From Aquimarina sp. AU58 (GTDB lineage: Bacteria > Bacteroidota > Bacteroidia > Flavobacteriales > Flavobacteriaceae): a stretch of 64,000 bases of DNA. The notes beneath the pieces were generated by a model, which worked only from the letters and a program-made list of their open reading frames with translations, was not told the DNA's origin and did no database searches. The number at the start of each line of letters is the position of its first letter. Position 1 is the first letter of the stretch. The translations under genes and the position numbers were made by a program. Below, in pieces: positions 46,291-55,712 of this stretch. The stretch is from positions 3,100,001-3,164,000 of the forward strand of contig NZ_OMPD01000014.1 of the NCBI RefSeq assembly GCF_900312745.1, written 5' to 3'.

Positions 46291-47004
46291 ATGAGAAAAT
46301 ATATTTTCGCCATCCTGTGCATATCTGGTATTACACTTAAGGCACAAGAAAAAATATCTAATAAAAAAAAGAATAAGCTTGAATTTTCTACAGCTTATAA
46401 TTTTGGAGTATTAAAAAATTTAGAGCTCGCTCCTGTAGCACGTTACGATTATAACGGTATAGTTTACAAATTGAGCTACGAGCGTAGAAATAAAAACCAA
46501 AATATATTTGAGATAGGTTTAGGTTTCTTAGGAAAAACAGCATTAAAAACAGACAGATTATCAAATTTTAATACAGAACTTTTAAAAGGAAGGGTAAATT
46601 TCTCGTATTTAAAACAACTGTATACAAAGAATTCTTTGTCAATACATTTAGGTTTACAATCGCAATCAAATATTTCCCGTTTTTTTAACCATGGTGACTA
46701 TGTAGATATACATCAAGAATTTGGCATTACTAGTCGTTTTGGATATCGACTAAATGAAAAACAATATCTATCATCACAAATTTCTATTCCGTTTGTTTTG
46801 GGTAGAGTTACAAGTATTAATGCAGGCTTGTATTTCTTCAATCGCTATCAAAGCATTTTATGGAATTTAAAGTATGGGTATACCCTTTCAGATAACTTAG
46901 ATATAAAAGCAACCTATGATTTTAGTTATAGTAGACTTCAAATACCTATTGCTTATAGAGAATTACAACATCAATTAAACCTTGGTATTATTTATAAATT
47001 TTAA
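46291..47004 (+). CDS. Outer-membrane beta-barrel-like protein
   Basis: A 237-residue protein from ATG 46291 (a TTG at 46273 is less likely), with signal peptide RKYIFAILCISGITLKAQ. The rest alternates hydrophobic and polar residues with aromatic girdles (NFGVLKNLELAPVARYDYNGIVYKLSYERR, LDIKATYDFSYSRLQI) and ends in GIIYKF, a typical outer-membrane barrel end with a terminal Phe. Five bases separate it from the M23 gene, so they form a pair. Confidence 0.75.
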   Translation: MRKYIFAILCISGITLKAQEKISNKKKNKLEFSTAYNFGVLKNLELAPVARYDYNGIVYKLSYERRNKNQNIFEIGLGFLGKTALKTDRLSNFNTELLKGRVNFSYLKQLYTKNSLSIHLGLQSQSNISRFFNHGDYVDIHQEFGITSRFGYRLNEKQYLSSQISIPFVLGRVTSINAGLYFFNRYQSILWNLKYGYTLSDNLDIKATYDFSYSRLQIPIAYRELQHQLNLGIIYKF

Positions 47005-47009
47005 AACTT

Positions 47010-47690
47010 ATGAAACCTATAATTTATACTTTCTCATTCTTAATTGTTTTATTAATGAGTTCTTGCGCTGATACTCTAATAGGAGATGAAGGACAAATCG
47101 AAGAAGATATTTTTTTAAATTACCAGACGAAAACAGAATTAGAACTGCCATTTGAAAACGAATGGTATGTAGTTTGGGGAGGAAAATCAATAGTACAGAA
47201 TCAACATTTTAAAAATCGTCATGAGAGATATGCTATAGACATTCTTCAAATAGTTAATGGAGCTTCTTTTACTGGGGATGGTACTCAAAACGAAGATTAT
47301 TATTGTTTTGGCAAACGCTTAAATGCGCCTGGTGATGGAAAAGTAATAGCAATAGAAAATAATATTGAAGATAATATTCCTGGAGTTCTTAATAAAGCCG
47401 GAGGTAATTATATCATAATTGATCACTTAAACGGTGAAATTTCTGTAATGGCACACTTAAAAAAAGAGTCAATTATAGTTGCTGTTGGTGATGCTGTGGT
47501 TAAAGGTCAAGAAGTCGGAAAAGCTGGAAATAGTGGAAATTCTACTGAACCACATTTACATTATCATTTAACAACATCAGATAGTTCAAATGGTATTGGG
47601 CTTCCTCCTCAATTTATAAATTACTATGAAGATGATATATTTGTAGAACAAGGTGAACCAGTAAGAGGACAGAAGGTTAGAAAAAATTAA
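47010..47690 (+). CDS. Lipoprotein M23-family peptidase
   Basis: A 226-residue lipoprotein (MSSC, Cys19). The M23/LytM core has the first metal region in RHERYAIDIL, then APGDGKVIAIENN, HLNGEISVMAHLKKESI, GDAVVKGQEVGKAGNSGNS and EPHLHYHL, which holds the HxH zinc and catalytic pair. The classical HxGxD is altered to RYAID, so H in HERYAID may take the metal. It may cut peptidoglycan cross-links or act as an inactive regulator; the kept HxH favours activity. Confidence 0.85.
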   Translation: MKPIIYTFSFLIVLLMSSCADTLIGDEGQIEEDIFLNYQTKTELELPFENEWYVVWGGKSIVQNQHFKNRHERYAIDILQIVNGASFTGDGTQNEDYYCFGKRLNAPGDGKVIAIENNIEDNIPGVLNKAGGNYIIIDHLNGEISVMAHLKKESIIVAVGDAVVKGQEVGKAGNSGNSTEPHLHYHLTTSDSSNGIGLPPQFINYYEDDIFVEQGEPVRGQKVRKN

Positions 47691-47705
47691 AGTATAGTTA
47701 GAAAT

Positions 47706-47777
47706 CCCATTCTATACACTTTTTGCCTCCACTCCTCTGCCCTAGTTGTAAAAAGAGTATTCCATTACAGTTATCAA
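47706..47777 (+). repeat. Dispersed repeat, copy G (5' half only)
   Basis: CCCATTCTATACACTTTTTG, GCCTCCACTCCTCTGCCCTA, and core AAAGAGTATTCCATTACAGT. It fills the gap between convergent M23 and LamG genes and ends five bases before the LamG gene's 3' end. Confidence 0.85.
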
Positions 47778-47782
47778 CACTT

Positions 47783-48637
47783 TTATTTGAATAAAGTCTT
47801 TATGCCATTTTTTAGTTCGAAAATAAATTTCACTTCTTTAAGATCTAGTGGTTTATCAAAAATGGTAAGCTCATCCATAAAGCCAATATAGCCTAGACCT
47901 AACATGATCTTTCCTTTTTCTGCTTCCCATGTGAATGGATCATTAACATCTTTTATAGCACCTTTGAATGTACCATTTAAGTATAATTTGAATATAGATT
48001 TTGTTGTATTCACTTTTGAGAAAGTAATAGTAATGTGTGTCCATTTTCCTTTGCCAAAAGGAGGTTGTTTTACGGTAACAGTGCGTTGTTCCCACTTAGC
48101 ATCATCATTTTTGTTTTCTGGGTTCCAAACGTCTAAATCTCCCAAAGCTCCAAATCTAAACTTTCTTGGATCATGATCCGTAAAATCTACCCATAATGCA
48201 GCATCATTGTATCTAACATCTGTAATACATATTGGGTCACAATAACCCGGTGCCAAATCATTGTCGGGGTCTAATTGTAACCAAAATGATATGGTACCAC
48301 TCCATGATTTATTACTGTACCCCACATTTTTATATGCCTTATAAAAAACAGCGGAAGTTTTTGCCTTTTTAAAGTGAAGTGCATCACCTATAAGGCCTTT
48401 ATTTTTAGCTAAAATAACATTAGGATCGTTTAAACCCAATTTAGCATTATCTGCTTTTTTATAATTTTCGGCTGTATACATCATTGCATCGCCAACAGAT
48501 ACATCTGCAGATAATTTTCCGTCAAAAGAACTGTAAAAAAGTATATGGTCTTTTAATTGTTTATTTTGTGAAAAAGAAATAGTAGTAATTAGTAAAAATA
48601 ATACTCTAGATATAGATAAAAGCATTGTTGTTTTCAT
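47783..48637 (-). CDS. Secreted LamG / concanavalin-like domain protein
   Basis: A 284-residue protein starting at ATG 48637, which begins the signal peptide MKTTMLLSISRVLFLLITTI; an in-frame start 11 codons earlier lacks this. The remainder is one LamG-like jelly roll: HILFYSSFDGKLSADVS, SGTISFWLQLDPDN, KGKWTHITITFSK, YLNGTFKGAI and GFMDELTIFDKPL. That fold binds sugars or proteins; no catalytic site is visible. Confidence 0.8.
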   Translation of the reverse strand: MKTTMLLSISRVLFLLITTISFSQNKQLKDHILFYSSFDGKLSADVSVGDAMMYTAENYKKADNAKLGLNDPNVILAKNKGLIGDALHFKKAKTSAVFYKAYKNVGYSNKSWSGTISFWLQLDPDNDLAPGYCDPICITDVRYNDAALWVDFTDHDPRKFRFGALGDLDVWNPENKNDDAKWEQRTVTVKQPPFGKGKWTHITITFSKVNTTKSIFKLYLNGTFKGAIKDVNDPFTWEAEKGKIMLGLGYIGFMDELTIFDKPLDLKEVKFIFELKNGIKTLFK

Positions 48638-48734
48638 GATTTCTTGATTAAAGATTAATATACATAACATCTGCCATGTTGTTTTTGGATGTATTAAAAT
48701 TATTCAGATCACCTTAGCAAATATCAAATCCACA

Positions 48735-49430
48735 TTAATTATGTATACTCCATTCAATAGCTTTATGAGCATGAATTTTTCCTGTATCGAATATTGGAAT
48801 AGCTATATCTAATTCTGAAATTAGAATAGGTAATTCTGTACAACCTAAAATAACACCTTGGGCACCTTGTTTTTGTAGTTCTTTTATAATCCCAATAATT
48901 TTTTGTTTTGAAGCCTTTGTAAATTGCCCATTAACTAATTCGTTATAAATTATATCATGGACAATTTGTCTATCGCTTGTATCAGGAATTAAAATTTCAA
49001 GTCCAAAATCATTAATCAATGTTTTGGTATAAAAATCTTTTTCCATAGTGAATTTTGTACCCAATAACGCTACTTTTTTTATACCTAACTTTTTGATAGA
49101 TTCACCAGTGGTTCTGGCAATATGTATAAACGGAATACTTACATTTTCAGAAATATAATGACTTACTATATGTATAGTGTTTGTGCCAAGTAAAATAATA
49201 TCTGCCCCTGCCCTTTCTAACTGCTGTGCTGCTTGTTTCATAAGTTCTCCTATAGCATCCCAATCGCCCTTAAAAGTCAATCGTTCTATATCTGCAAAAT
49301 CTACCGAAACCATAATGCATTTTGCAGAATGAGAACCCCCTAATATATCTTTTACTTTGGTATTTAAAAACTCATAATACAGTTTTGATGATTCCCAACT
49401 CATTCCTCCTATTAACCCTATTGTTTTCAT
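48735..49430 (-). CDS. Aspartate/glutamate racemase family protein
   Basis: A 231-residue cytoplasmic enzyme starting MKTIGLIGGMSWESSKLYY, close to the YgeA type. The second catalytic Cys is in GVILGCTELPIL (about 198). The first is replaced by Thr in LLGTNTIH (about 84), as is known for the atypical L-Asp/L-Glu racemase of Escherichia coli. It should interconvert D and L amino acids without cofactor; the substrate is inferred. It is divergent from a LysR regulator with an apparent operator between them. Confidence 0.85.
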   Translation of the reverse strand: MKTIGLIGGMSWESSKLYYEFLNTKVKDILGGSHSAKCIMVSVDFADIERLTFKGDWDAIGELMKQAAQQLERAGADIILLGTNTIHIVSHYISENVSIPFIHIARTTGESIKKLGIKKVALLGTKFTMEKDFYTKTLINDFGLEILIPDTSDRQIVHDIIYNELVNGQFTKASKQKIIGIIKELQKQGAQGVILGCTELPILISELDIAIPIFDTGKIHAHKAIEWSIHN

Positions 49431-49512
49431 ATTCTTAGTATTAGCTTCAACAAAGCTATGATGAATAGTTAGAGGTAAACAGTTTTGAAATTGAGATAAA
49501 TAAAATTATAAC

Positions 49513-49525
49513 TGAAATAATTTCA
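49513..49525. promoter_or_regulatory. LysR-type operator candidate
   Basis: TGAAATAATTTCA is a palindrome with the T-N11-A form of LysR boxes. It lies between the divergent racemase and LysR genes. A racemase -7 element is visible as TAGCTTTG on the minus strand (49458-49451). Confidence 0.6.
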
Positions 49526-49563
49526 ACTACAACCTATACATAAGTAACTTATCTTTACAATTT

Positions 49564-50454
49564 ATGGAACTCAAATATTTCAGATTAATAAAAACAATCG
49601 CTGAAGAAGGCAGTATTGCTAATTCTACCGAACGACTTTTTTTAACGCAGTCTGCTTTAAGTCATCAATTACGTGAGTTAGAAGAACGATTGGGTTTTAA
49701 AGTCTTTCAGAGAACAAGAAATAAATGGGAGTTAACTCAAGAAGGTTCAGAACTATATAAATTGGCTAATAAACTTTTTGATGCGATAGATGAAAGCCTT
49801 AGTACTATTCAGCATATAAAAGAAGGCTCAAAAGGTACCATTAAGTTAAGTGCAGAATGCCAATCGTTTTTTCATACTATTCCTGCGTTTATACAAAAAA
49901 TGGGAATTCTATATCCAGAAATTGATATAGATATAACTCTAGGTGCAACACATCAAACCATATCACAACTATTATCTAATGATATAGATATTGCCATTGT
50001 AACATCTAAACCTGCTTCTGAAGAATTGGAAAGTATAAAAGTGTTTGAAGATGAGATTTTTGCTGTTATACATGAAGAAAATCATCTTAATGGTTTAGAT
50101 TATTTGGAAGCAAGTGATTTTTCAGACATACACTTGTTAATCAACTCTTTCCCGCTAGAAGGTGTAGCTGTCTATGAGCAATTTCTAAAACCAAATGGAA
50201 TACATCCTATTAAGGTTTCTGCAATTCCGTTTACAGAAATTACATTATCAATGATACATGCTAATATGGGAATCATGTGCGCTCCAAAATGGCAATTGAC
50301 TCCTTTTAAATTGTCGAAAGAGTTGATGTTTAAACGCATTGGAAAAAATGGTTTAAAACGAAAACATTACTTAGTTGTAAAAATGAAACATCGAAATAAA
50401 AAGTATATACACGATTTTATCTCTAGTTTTGAGGAAGATTTTTTAGACGTATAA
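49564..50454 (+). CDS. LysR-family transcriptional regulator
   Basis: A 296-residue protein: N-terminal winged HTH (MELKYFRLIKTIAEEGSIAN, LFLTQSALSHQLRELEERLG) and a periplasmic-binding-protein-like effector domain (90-290) with IDIDITLGATHQTISQLLSNDIDIAIVTS. The helix STERLFLTQSALSHQLREL is the recognition part. Its target is probably the divergent racemase, with the effector likely an amino acid; that pairing is inferred from position. Confidence 0.9.
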   Translation: MELKYFRLIKTIAEEGSIANSTERLFLTQSALSHQLRELEERLGFKVFQRTRNKWELTQEGSELYKLANKLFDAIDESLSTIQHIKEGSKGTIKLSAECQSFFHTIPAFIQKMGILYPEIDIDITLGATHQTISQLLSNDIDIAIVTSKPASEELESIKVFEDEIFAVIHEENHLNGLDYLEASDFSDIHLLINSFPLEGVAVYEQFLKPNGIHPIKVSAIPFTEITLSMIHANMGIMCAPKWQLTPFKLSKELMFKRIGKNGLKRKHYLVVKMKHRNKKYIHDFISSFEEDFLDV

Positions 50455-50612
50455 TCTATTTCACATATATTTTCCCTAAACCAATCAAGATAAAACTCCC
50501 TAGTTTCCACCCAACCCACAATTCATCCTTAAAAAAACACAATTCGGTAACATCATTTTTATAGATAGCAATGTGCTTGCGATATTTGAACAATCAATAA
50601 GCAAAACCATCT

Positions 50613-51533
50613 ATGATTCAAGTACAAAACCTTTCCAAATCATTTCAAAACATACAGGCGGTAAACGATATTAGTTTTACTATTAAAAAAGGAGAAATCT
50701 TCGGGTTTTTAGGTCCCAATGGAGCTGGAAAATCTACCACACTCAATATGATGAGTACTATTTTAAAAAGCGATGCAGGAACTATTCATATTGATGGTAA
50801 AAATAGTACTAAAAACACTTCAGTATGTAAGCATCTTATCGGTGTTGTACCGCAGGAAATATCCTTATACGAAGACCTTTCTGCCTATAAAAACTTATTG
50901 TTCTGGGGAAATCTATATGGAATTCCGTCCAAAATATTGAAAGAAAGAATCCATGCCACCCTGAAGTTGATTGGATTATTAGACAGAAAGAAAGATTTGA
51001 TCAAAACCTATTCGGGGGGAATGAAACGCAGAATCAATATTGCTGCGGCATTGTTACATCATCCAAAAGTATTATTTATGGACGAGCCAACTGTGGGAAT
51101 AGATCCGCAAAGTAGAAACCACATTTTTGAAGTCATCGAAACCTTAAACAAACAAGGAATGACCATTGTCTATACCACACATTATATGGAAGAAGTAGAG
51201 CGTTTGTGTGATCGTATTGCAATTATAGATTCAGGAAAAATCATCGCACAAGGAACACAATCTGAGTTGAAAGAATTGGTACATACAAAAGAAAGTATTC
51301 AGTTCGAATTTGATTTCCTTTCCGAAAGCAATGTAAATCAACTCAAAAAATTACTTTCCCATACATTGACACAAAATAAAAACAAGTTGTTGGTAGAGTG
51401 TACCGTGAAAGAACTTTCTAAAGTAATTACAGCGTGTAATGAATTGCAATTACCTATCAAAGACATACAATTGAACAAAGTAAACTTGGAAGCGATCTTT
51501 TTAAGCCTCACAGGAAAACAACTAAGAGATTAA
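50613..51533 (+). CDS. ABC transporter ATP-binding protein
   Basis: A 306-residue ATPase: Walker A GPNGAGKST (about 36-44), Q-loop VPQEIS, signature YSGGMKRR, Walker B VLFMDEPTVGIDP, and H-loop YTTHYMEE. The C-terminal 80 residues form the extension seen in drug and polysaccharide export ABC-2 systems. The permease gene follows after 32 bp. Substrate unknown; the pattern suits drug, lipid or antibiotic export. Confidence 0.93.
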   Translation: MIQVQNLSKSFQNIQAVNDISFTIKKGEIFGFLGPNGAGKSTTLNMMSTILKSDAGTIHIDGKNSTKNTSVCKHLIGVVPQEISLYEDLSAYKNLLFWGNLYGIPSKILKERIHATLKLIGLLDRKKDLIKTYSGGMKRRINIAAALLHHPKVLFMDEPTVGIDPQSRNHIFEVIETLNKQGMTIVYTTHYMEEVERLCDRIAIIDSGKIIAQGTQSELKELVHTKESIQFEFDFLSESNVNQLKKLLSHTLTQNKNKLLVECTVKELSKVITACNELQLPIKDIQLNKVNLEAIFLSLTGKQLRD

Positions 51534-51565
51534 TTTCATATCCATCAATTACAAAATCAACCATC

Positions 51566-52681
51566 ATGTTTATTACTATATTAAAAAAAGACTTAAGATT
51601 ATATTTCACAGACAAAAAAGGAGTCCTGATTACTTTTCTATTACCTATTATTATGATTACACTATTTGCCTTTGCATTTGGAGGTGTTGCAAAAAAGAAA
51701 AGTGCTCCAAAACCTTTAGGGGTTTTGGTCGTGGATAAAGATGCTACAACAACTTCTCAAGAACTAATTACAAAATTGAATAGCATGCAAACCATTCGTT
51801 TGATCGCTTCTGAAGAAGAGAAAGCCTTAGACCTTGTTAGAAAAGGGAAAAATGTAGCCGTCCTAATTTTTGAAAAAGGATTTTCGGATGCTGTTAAAAC
51901 CGATACAGACTTGCCTATCGAACTAAAATACGATGCTGCAAGAGATTTACAGATGCGAATTGTACATACCGTTTTAAAAGAAGGATTCAAATATCATTTA
52001 GGAAAAGTAGATGTGATTAATACTATAAAACTAAAAACAACTTCGCTAATCAAAGAGAGTTCTACCAAAGCACACCCTGGTTTGGTACAAGCTGTAGGAG
52101 GAACAGCAATTATGATGTTGTTATTTAGTATAGCCGCTATTGGCGGTGGATTGTTAGATGAAAAAGAGGCCGGTACTTTAAAACGTTTGCTAATTGCTCC
52201 TGTAAAACCATTAGATATTTTATTAGCAAAAATGGGAACAGCAATGGTGGTTTCTATTTTACAATTAACCACCATGTTTGTCTTTGCCTGGTTGGCATTT
52301 GGGTTACCTATTTTTATGGATCTATTCTCATTAATCGTATTGATTTTATGTATCTCGTTTGCAGTTTCTAGTTTTGGAGTTTTCTTAGTATCTACGGTAA
52401 AAACACGTCAACAATTACAAGGAATGAGCACCATTATTATCATTCTGATGTCAGCAATTGGAGGAAGTATGATTCCGATTAGTATGATGCCAGCCTTCAT
52501 GCAAAACATTGCAGTAATTAGTGTAAATTATTGGGGAATTGAAGGTTTCTTTGATATTTTCTGGAGACAATTACCTTTGATAGCCATTCTTCCTAAAATG
52601 GGAATTCTATTAGCCATTGGCTTGGGAATGACTTTGATTTCTACAGTACTATTTAAGAAGAATATTATTGCCATAGAGTAA
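51566..52681 (+). CDS. ABC-2 type transporter permease
   Basis: A 371-residue permease: first membrane helix at about 20-40 (KGVLITFLLPIIMITLFAFAF), an external loop of about 130 residues (45-175), and five more helices to the C-terminus, with LDEKEAGTLKRLLIAPVKPLDILLAK as the coupling region typical of the ABC-2/YhgE-like type. It is paired with the ATPase upstream to form a homodimeric exporter. Confidence 0.9.
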   Translation: MFITILKKDLRLYFTDKKGVLITFLLPIIMITLFAFAFGGVAKKKSAPKPLGVLVVDKDATTTSQELITKLNSMQTIRLIASEEEKALDLVRKGKNVAVLIFEKGFSDAVKTDTDLPIELKYDAARDLQMRIVHTVLKEGFKYHLGKVDVINTIKLKTTSLIKESSTKAHPGLVQAVGGTAIMMLLFSIAAIGGGLLDEKEAGTLKRLLIAPVKPLDILLAKMGTAMVVSILQLTTMFVFAWLAFGLPIFMDLFSLIVLILCISFAVSSFGVFLVSTVKTRQQLQGMSTIIIILMSAIGGSMIPISMMPAFMQNIAVISVNYWGIEGFFDIFWRQLPLIAILPKMGILLAIGLGMTLISTVLFKKNIIAIE

Positions 52682-52737
52682 GCTTTGCTCCAATTCTTCA
52701 GCAATAAAATTTTTGATAGCTGTAACCCCAATTTGTT

Positions 52738-53631
52738 TTATGGTTTAGGTCTTAGTGTCTCAATAATCTGTGCATCTACCCAGAATATGTCTACGTTTTC
52801 ATATTTGTCGGAGCCCATATTCCTATTAAAGAAAAGATATTTACCGTCTGGTGTAACACTTGCAGCTGCTTCCCAGGCACTGGTGTTTATCTTATCCCCG
52901 AGGTTGATAGCCTCACTCCAGGAACCATCTTGTTGTTTAAAACTAATGTAGATATCCGAATCTCCATATCCGTTTTCTCTTTCACCATCCCAGATTAAAT
53001 AGGATTCATCTGGTGCAATAAATGGGTGTGCGTTCATCTTTCCGGTGTTAATCTTTTTACCAAATGCTTTAGGTTCTTCATGCCTCCCATTTATTAATCG
53101 AGAATACCGAATCACACCGTCTCCATCTGGCATGCCCACTTCATCAAAAACATAGGTTCCTTTTGATGAAGTCGTAAGGCGCATGATCTCTATTTTTTGA
53201 AATGAGGAGTCTAGTTTTTTTATCCCTGACCACTCCCCCGTCTCGGTTCGCTCCTTATATCGTCTGCCTAAATGCATGGTCTTACCATCGGGTGAGATAA
53301 ATGGCTGCCCTACTCTCGCAGATATCACTGACTCCTGCCACCTATTATTTTTATATTGAAAAACAACAAATTCATGTTTTTTATTTTCCTTTACTTCTCT
53401 GATAAAATAAAACTCTTTCTGGTCGGGTGTAAAGACTCCTCCGTATTCCCAACCCTCAGTCACGATCATACCTGGAGCAAAACGTTCAGGTATTAAACCA
53501 GGTGGCTTTTGCCCCAGATAGGGACTTTCTATAATTGGTGAAGTAGTAGTTGTTGCGTGCTGTTTTTTAGTAGTGCAAGCATTAAAAACTAGTACCAATA
53601 TAAGAAGCAAAATAAAATGTACTTTTTTCAT
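52738..53631 (-). CDS. PD40 lipoprotein, duplicate of the neighbour's C-terminal domain
   Basis: A 297-residue lipoprotein (FNAC, Cys19). After the lipobox it follows the C-terminal third of the 664-residue neighbour closely: SPYLGQKPPGLIPERFAPGM against SPYLGQKSPGLIPEPFAPGV, then FTPDQKEFYFIREV, HPFIAPDESYLIWDG, GSWSEAINLGDKINT and SPDGKTMHLG. So it arose by tandem duplication of the PD40 part with a new signal sequence, or the fusion arose from it. Probably a surface or periplasmic binding protein. Confidence 0.82.
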   Translation of the reverse strand: MKKVHFILLLILVLVFNACTTKKQHATTTTSPIIESPYLGQKPPGLIPERFAPGMIVTEGWEYGGVFTPDQKEFYFIREVKENKKHEFVVFQYKNNRWQESVISARVGQPFISPDGKTMHLGRRYKERTETGEWSGIKKLDSSFQKIEIMRLTTSSKGTYVFDEVGMPDGDGVIRYSRLINGRHEEPKAFGKKINTGKMNAHPFIAPDESYLIWDGERENGYGDSDIYISFKQQDGSWSEAINLGDKINTSAWEAAASVTPDGKYLFFNRNMGSDKYENVDIFWVDAQIIETLRPKP

Positions 53632-53670
53632 TGTTCAACTTTTTTTATTCTTGGTAATTTATTGTACAGA

Positions 53671-55665
53671 TCATGATTTGGGCCTGAGTTTCTCGATAAT
53701 CTTAGCATCTACCCAGAATGTATCTACATCATCGTATTTATCAGTTGGTTTTGTTTTACCTACATTTCTATTGAAGAAAAGATATTTCCCGTCCGGCGAC
53801 ACAAATGCACCCGCTTCCGAAGACTCTGTGTTTATCTTATCGCCCAAGTTAATAGCCTCCCCCCATGAACCATCTCGCTGTTGAAAACTGATATAGATAT
53901 CAGCATTACCATATCCACTATCTCTTCTACCATCCCAAAGAATATAGGATTCATCGGGAGCAATGAAAGGGTGGGCATTCGATCCTCCGGTGTTTATCTC
54001 CTTACCAAACTGTTTAGGTTCTTCACGTTCTCCCTCAATTAATCTTGAATAACGAAGAATACCTTCTCCCATTGAATCAAAAACATAGGTACCTTTAGCA
54101 GAAGCCGTAAGGAGCATGATTGGGAAGTCTTTAAATGGAACACCAAGGCTTTTTATCTTGGACCAATCGCCAGTTTCCGTACGCTCTTTATATCTTGTAC
54201 CCAAGTGCATGATCTTACCATCGGGCGATATAAAGGGTTCTCCCACTCTGGGTGATATAACCGACTCCTGCCACTTATTATTCTTATTTTGAATAACAAC
54301 AAATTTCATTTTTTTATCCTCCTCTGTTTCTCCAACTTCTCTGATGAAATAAAATTCTTTTAGGTCGGGTGTGAAGGCACCACTCCATTGCCATTCCTCT
54401 GTCGTAACAACACCAGGAGCAAAAGGTTCAGGAATTAAGCCTGGTGATTTTTGACCTAGATAGGGACTTTCTAAAACTGAGGAGTGATCTTTAACAAACG
54501 CAGGTAAGATGATTTTTGAAACCTGAGTCATTATAGTATCTTCTCTATCATGACCAGTAATCACAACAACTAAGTCAAGTTCATCAACGGTGATAATATA
54601 TTGTCCACCACCACCCCAAGCGAAAGTGGTATCATAGCTTTTATCACCGACTGTTATATTCGTTTGATAGAAAAAATAACCATAATTAAAGTTGTCGGGT
54701 TGCCAATCTTCAGTAGGTTTAGTAATATTACTGGTGGCTTTAGCTAAAAATTCTGCTGAAATCAATTGTTCGCCATTCCATTTACCTTTATTGATGGCCA
54801 AAGTTCCCCACTTGACCATATCTCTCGATGTCATGCTCACTCGCCAACCAGCTTCTGGCAGGCCACTAACGCCAGTTCGCCAGCGATAATTTGTGATCCC
54901 CATTTTATCGAGAAGTTCATTTTTGATGAAATCCTGGGCGGTGCCTGGGACGACGGCCTCAATGACTTGCATCACCAAACTTGGATTGAAGTTGCCATAT
55001 GAATAGTTCTGAGACGCTGAGGTAATAGGTGCACTATGCTCAAGAAGGGTTTGAACTAGGCCTTGGCCTTTTAACTTGCTTGGATTTTTCTCGAACTCTT
55101 TTCTCTGTTCTTCACTAATGCGAAGCCCCCCGCGCATGGTTAATACCTTATGGAGCGTGATTTTTTCTACGCCATCAGCAAATTTTGTTGGATCCAGATC
55201 TTTTAAAAAACTAACCAGGGGTTTATCGAGATCGGCCATTGTAAGATAGCCCAACTGGATAGCACGGCCCAGTATGAAGCTGGTGTAGGCTTTAGCGGCT
55301 GACGCTTGGTCACTGGCCAGATTAACTCGACCGCGCCGGTAGTAAGATTCAAACAAGAGCATACCTTTATGGGTGATAAGCATGCTGTCATAGAGACCGT
55401 GCATACTGTCTGCGATCTCCTCGGCTAGCTTGACAATCATGTCTTTATTGCCACCATTAGCGCCCAATTCACCTATTGCTAGACCGTCCTTTTTATCTGT
55501 TGGCGTTGTATCGATAAAGGCTTCTTTGAGATATGGTAAATCCCAGAACGATATTTTGGCTTCGGCAGCTGTAGCCTCTGGTGCGAGGCTATCACTTTGT
55601 TGGGCAAAGCTAATACTTGTTATTAAAAGTATAATTAAACAGAGAAATCGCGTCATGTTTTTCAT
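53671..55665 (-). CDS. Serine hydrolase fused to a PD40 domain
   Basis: A 664-residue secreted protein (signal to about 21, SFAQ). Residues 60-400 are beta-lactamase-related: S122-A-A-K125 (SxxK), YSYGNFNPSLV with Y-G-N (about 228), and FAWGGGGQYI in place of HxG/KTG. Residues 405-660 are PD40 blades nearly matching the lipoprotein 39 bp downstream. The hydrolase part is much richer in G+C (55261-55320: 36 of 60) than the PD40 part (53881-53940: 21 of 60), suggesting a recently acquired domain. The start is ATG 55665, or residue 4. Confidence 0.85.
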   Translation of the reverse strand: MKNMTRFLCLIILLITSISFAQQSDSLAPEATAAEAKISFWDLPYLKEAFIDTTPTDKKDGLAIGELGANGGNKDMIVKLAEEIADSMHGLYDSMLITHKGMLLFESYYRRGRVNLASDQASAAKAYTSFILGRAIQLGYLTMADLDKPLVSFLKDLDPTKFADGVEKITLHKVLTMRGGLRISEEQRKEFEKNPSKLKGQGLVQTLLEHSAPITSASQNYSYGNFNPSLVMQVIEAVVPGTAQDFIKNELLDKMGITNYRWRTGVSGLPEAGWRVSMTSRDMVKWGTLAINKGKWNGEQLISAEFLAKATSNITKPTEDWQPDNFNYGYFFYQTNITVGDKSYDTTFAWGGGGQYIITVDELDLVVVITGHDREDTIMTQVSKIILPAFVKDHSSVLESPYLGQKSPGLIPEPFAPGVVTTEEWQWSGAFTPDLKEFYFIREVGETEEDKKMKFVVIQNKNNKWQESVISPRVGEPFISPDGKIMHLGTRYKERTETGDWSKIKSLGVPFKDFPIMLLTASAKGTYVFDSMGEGILRYSRLIEGEREEPKQFGKEINTGGSNAHPFIAPDESYILWDGRRDSGYGNADIYISFQQRDGSWGEAINLGDKINTESSEAGAFVSPDGKYLFFNRNVGKTKPTDKYDDVDTFWVDAKIIEKLRPKS

Positions 55666-55712
55666 TGTTTTATCTTTTGAATTCTAAATCGTTTAATCTT
55701 ACAAAACCACTG

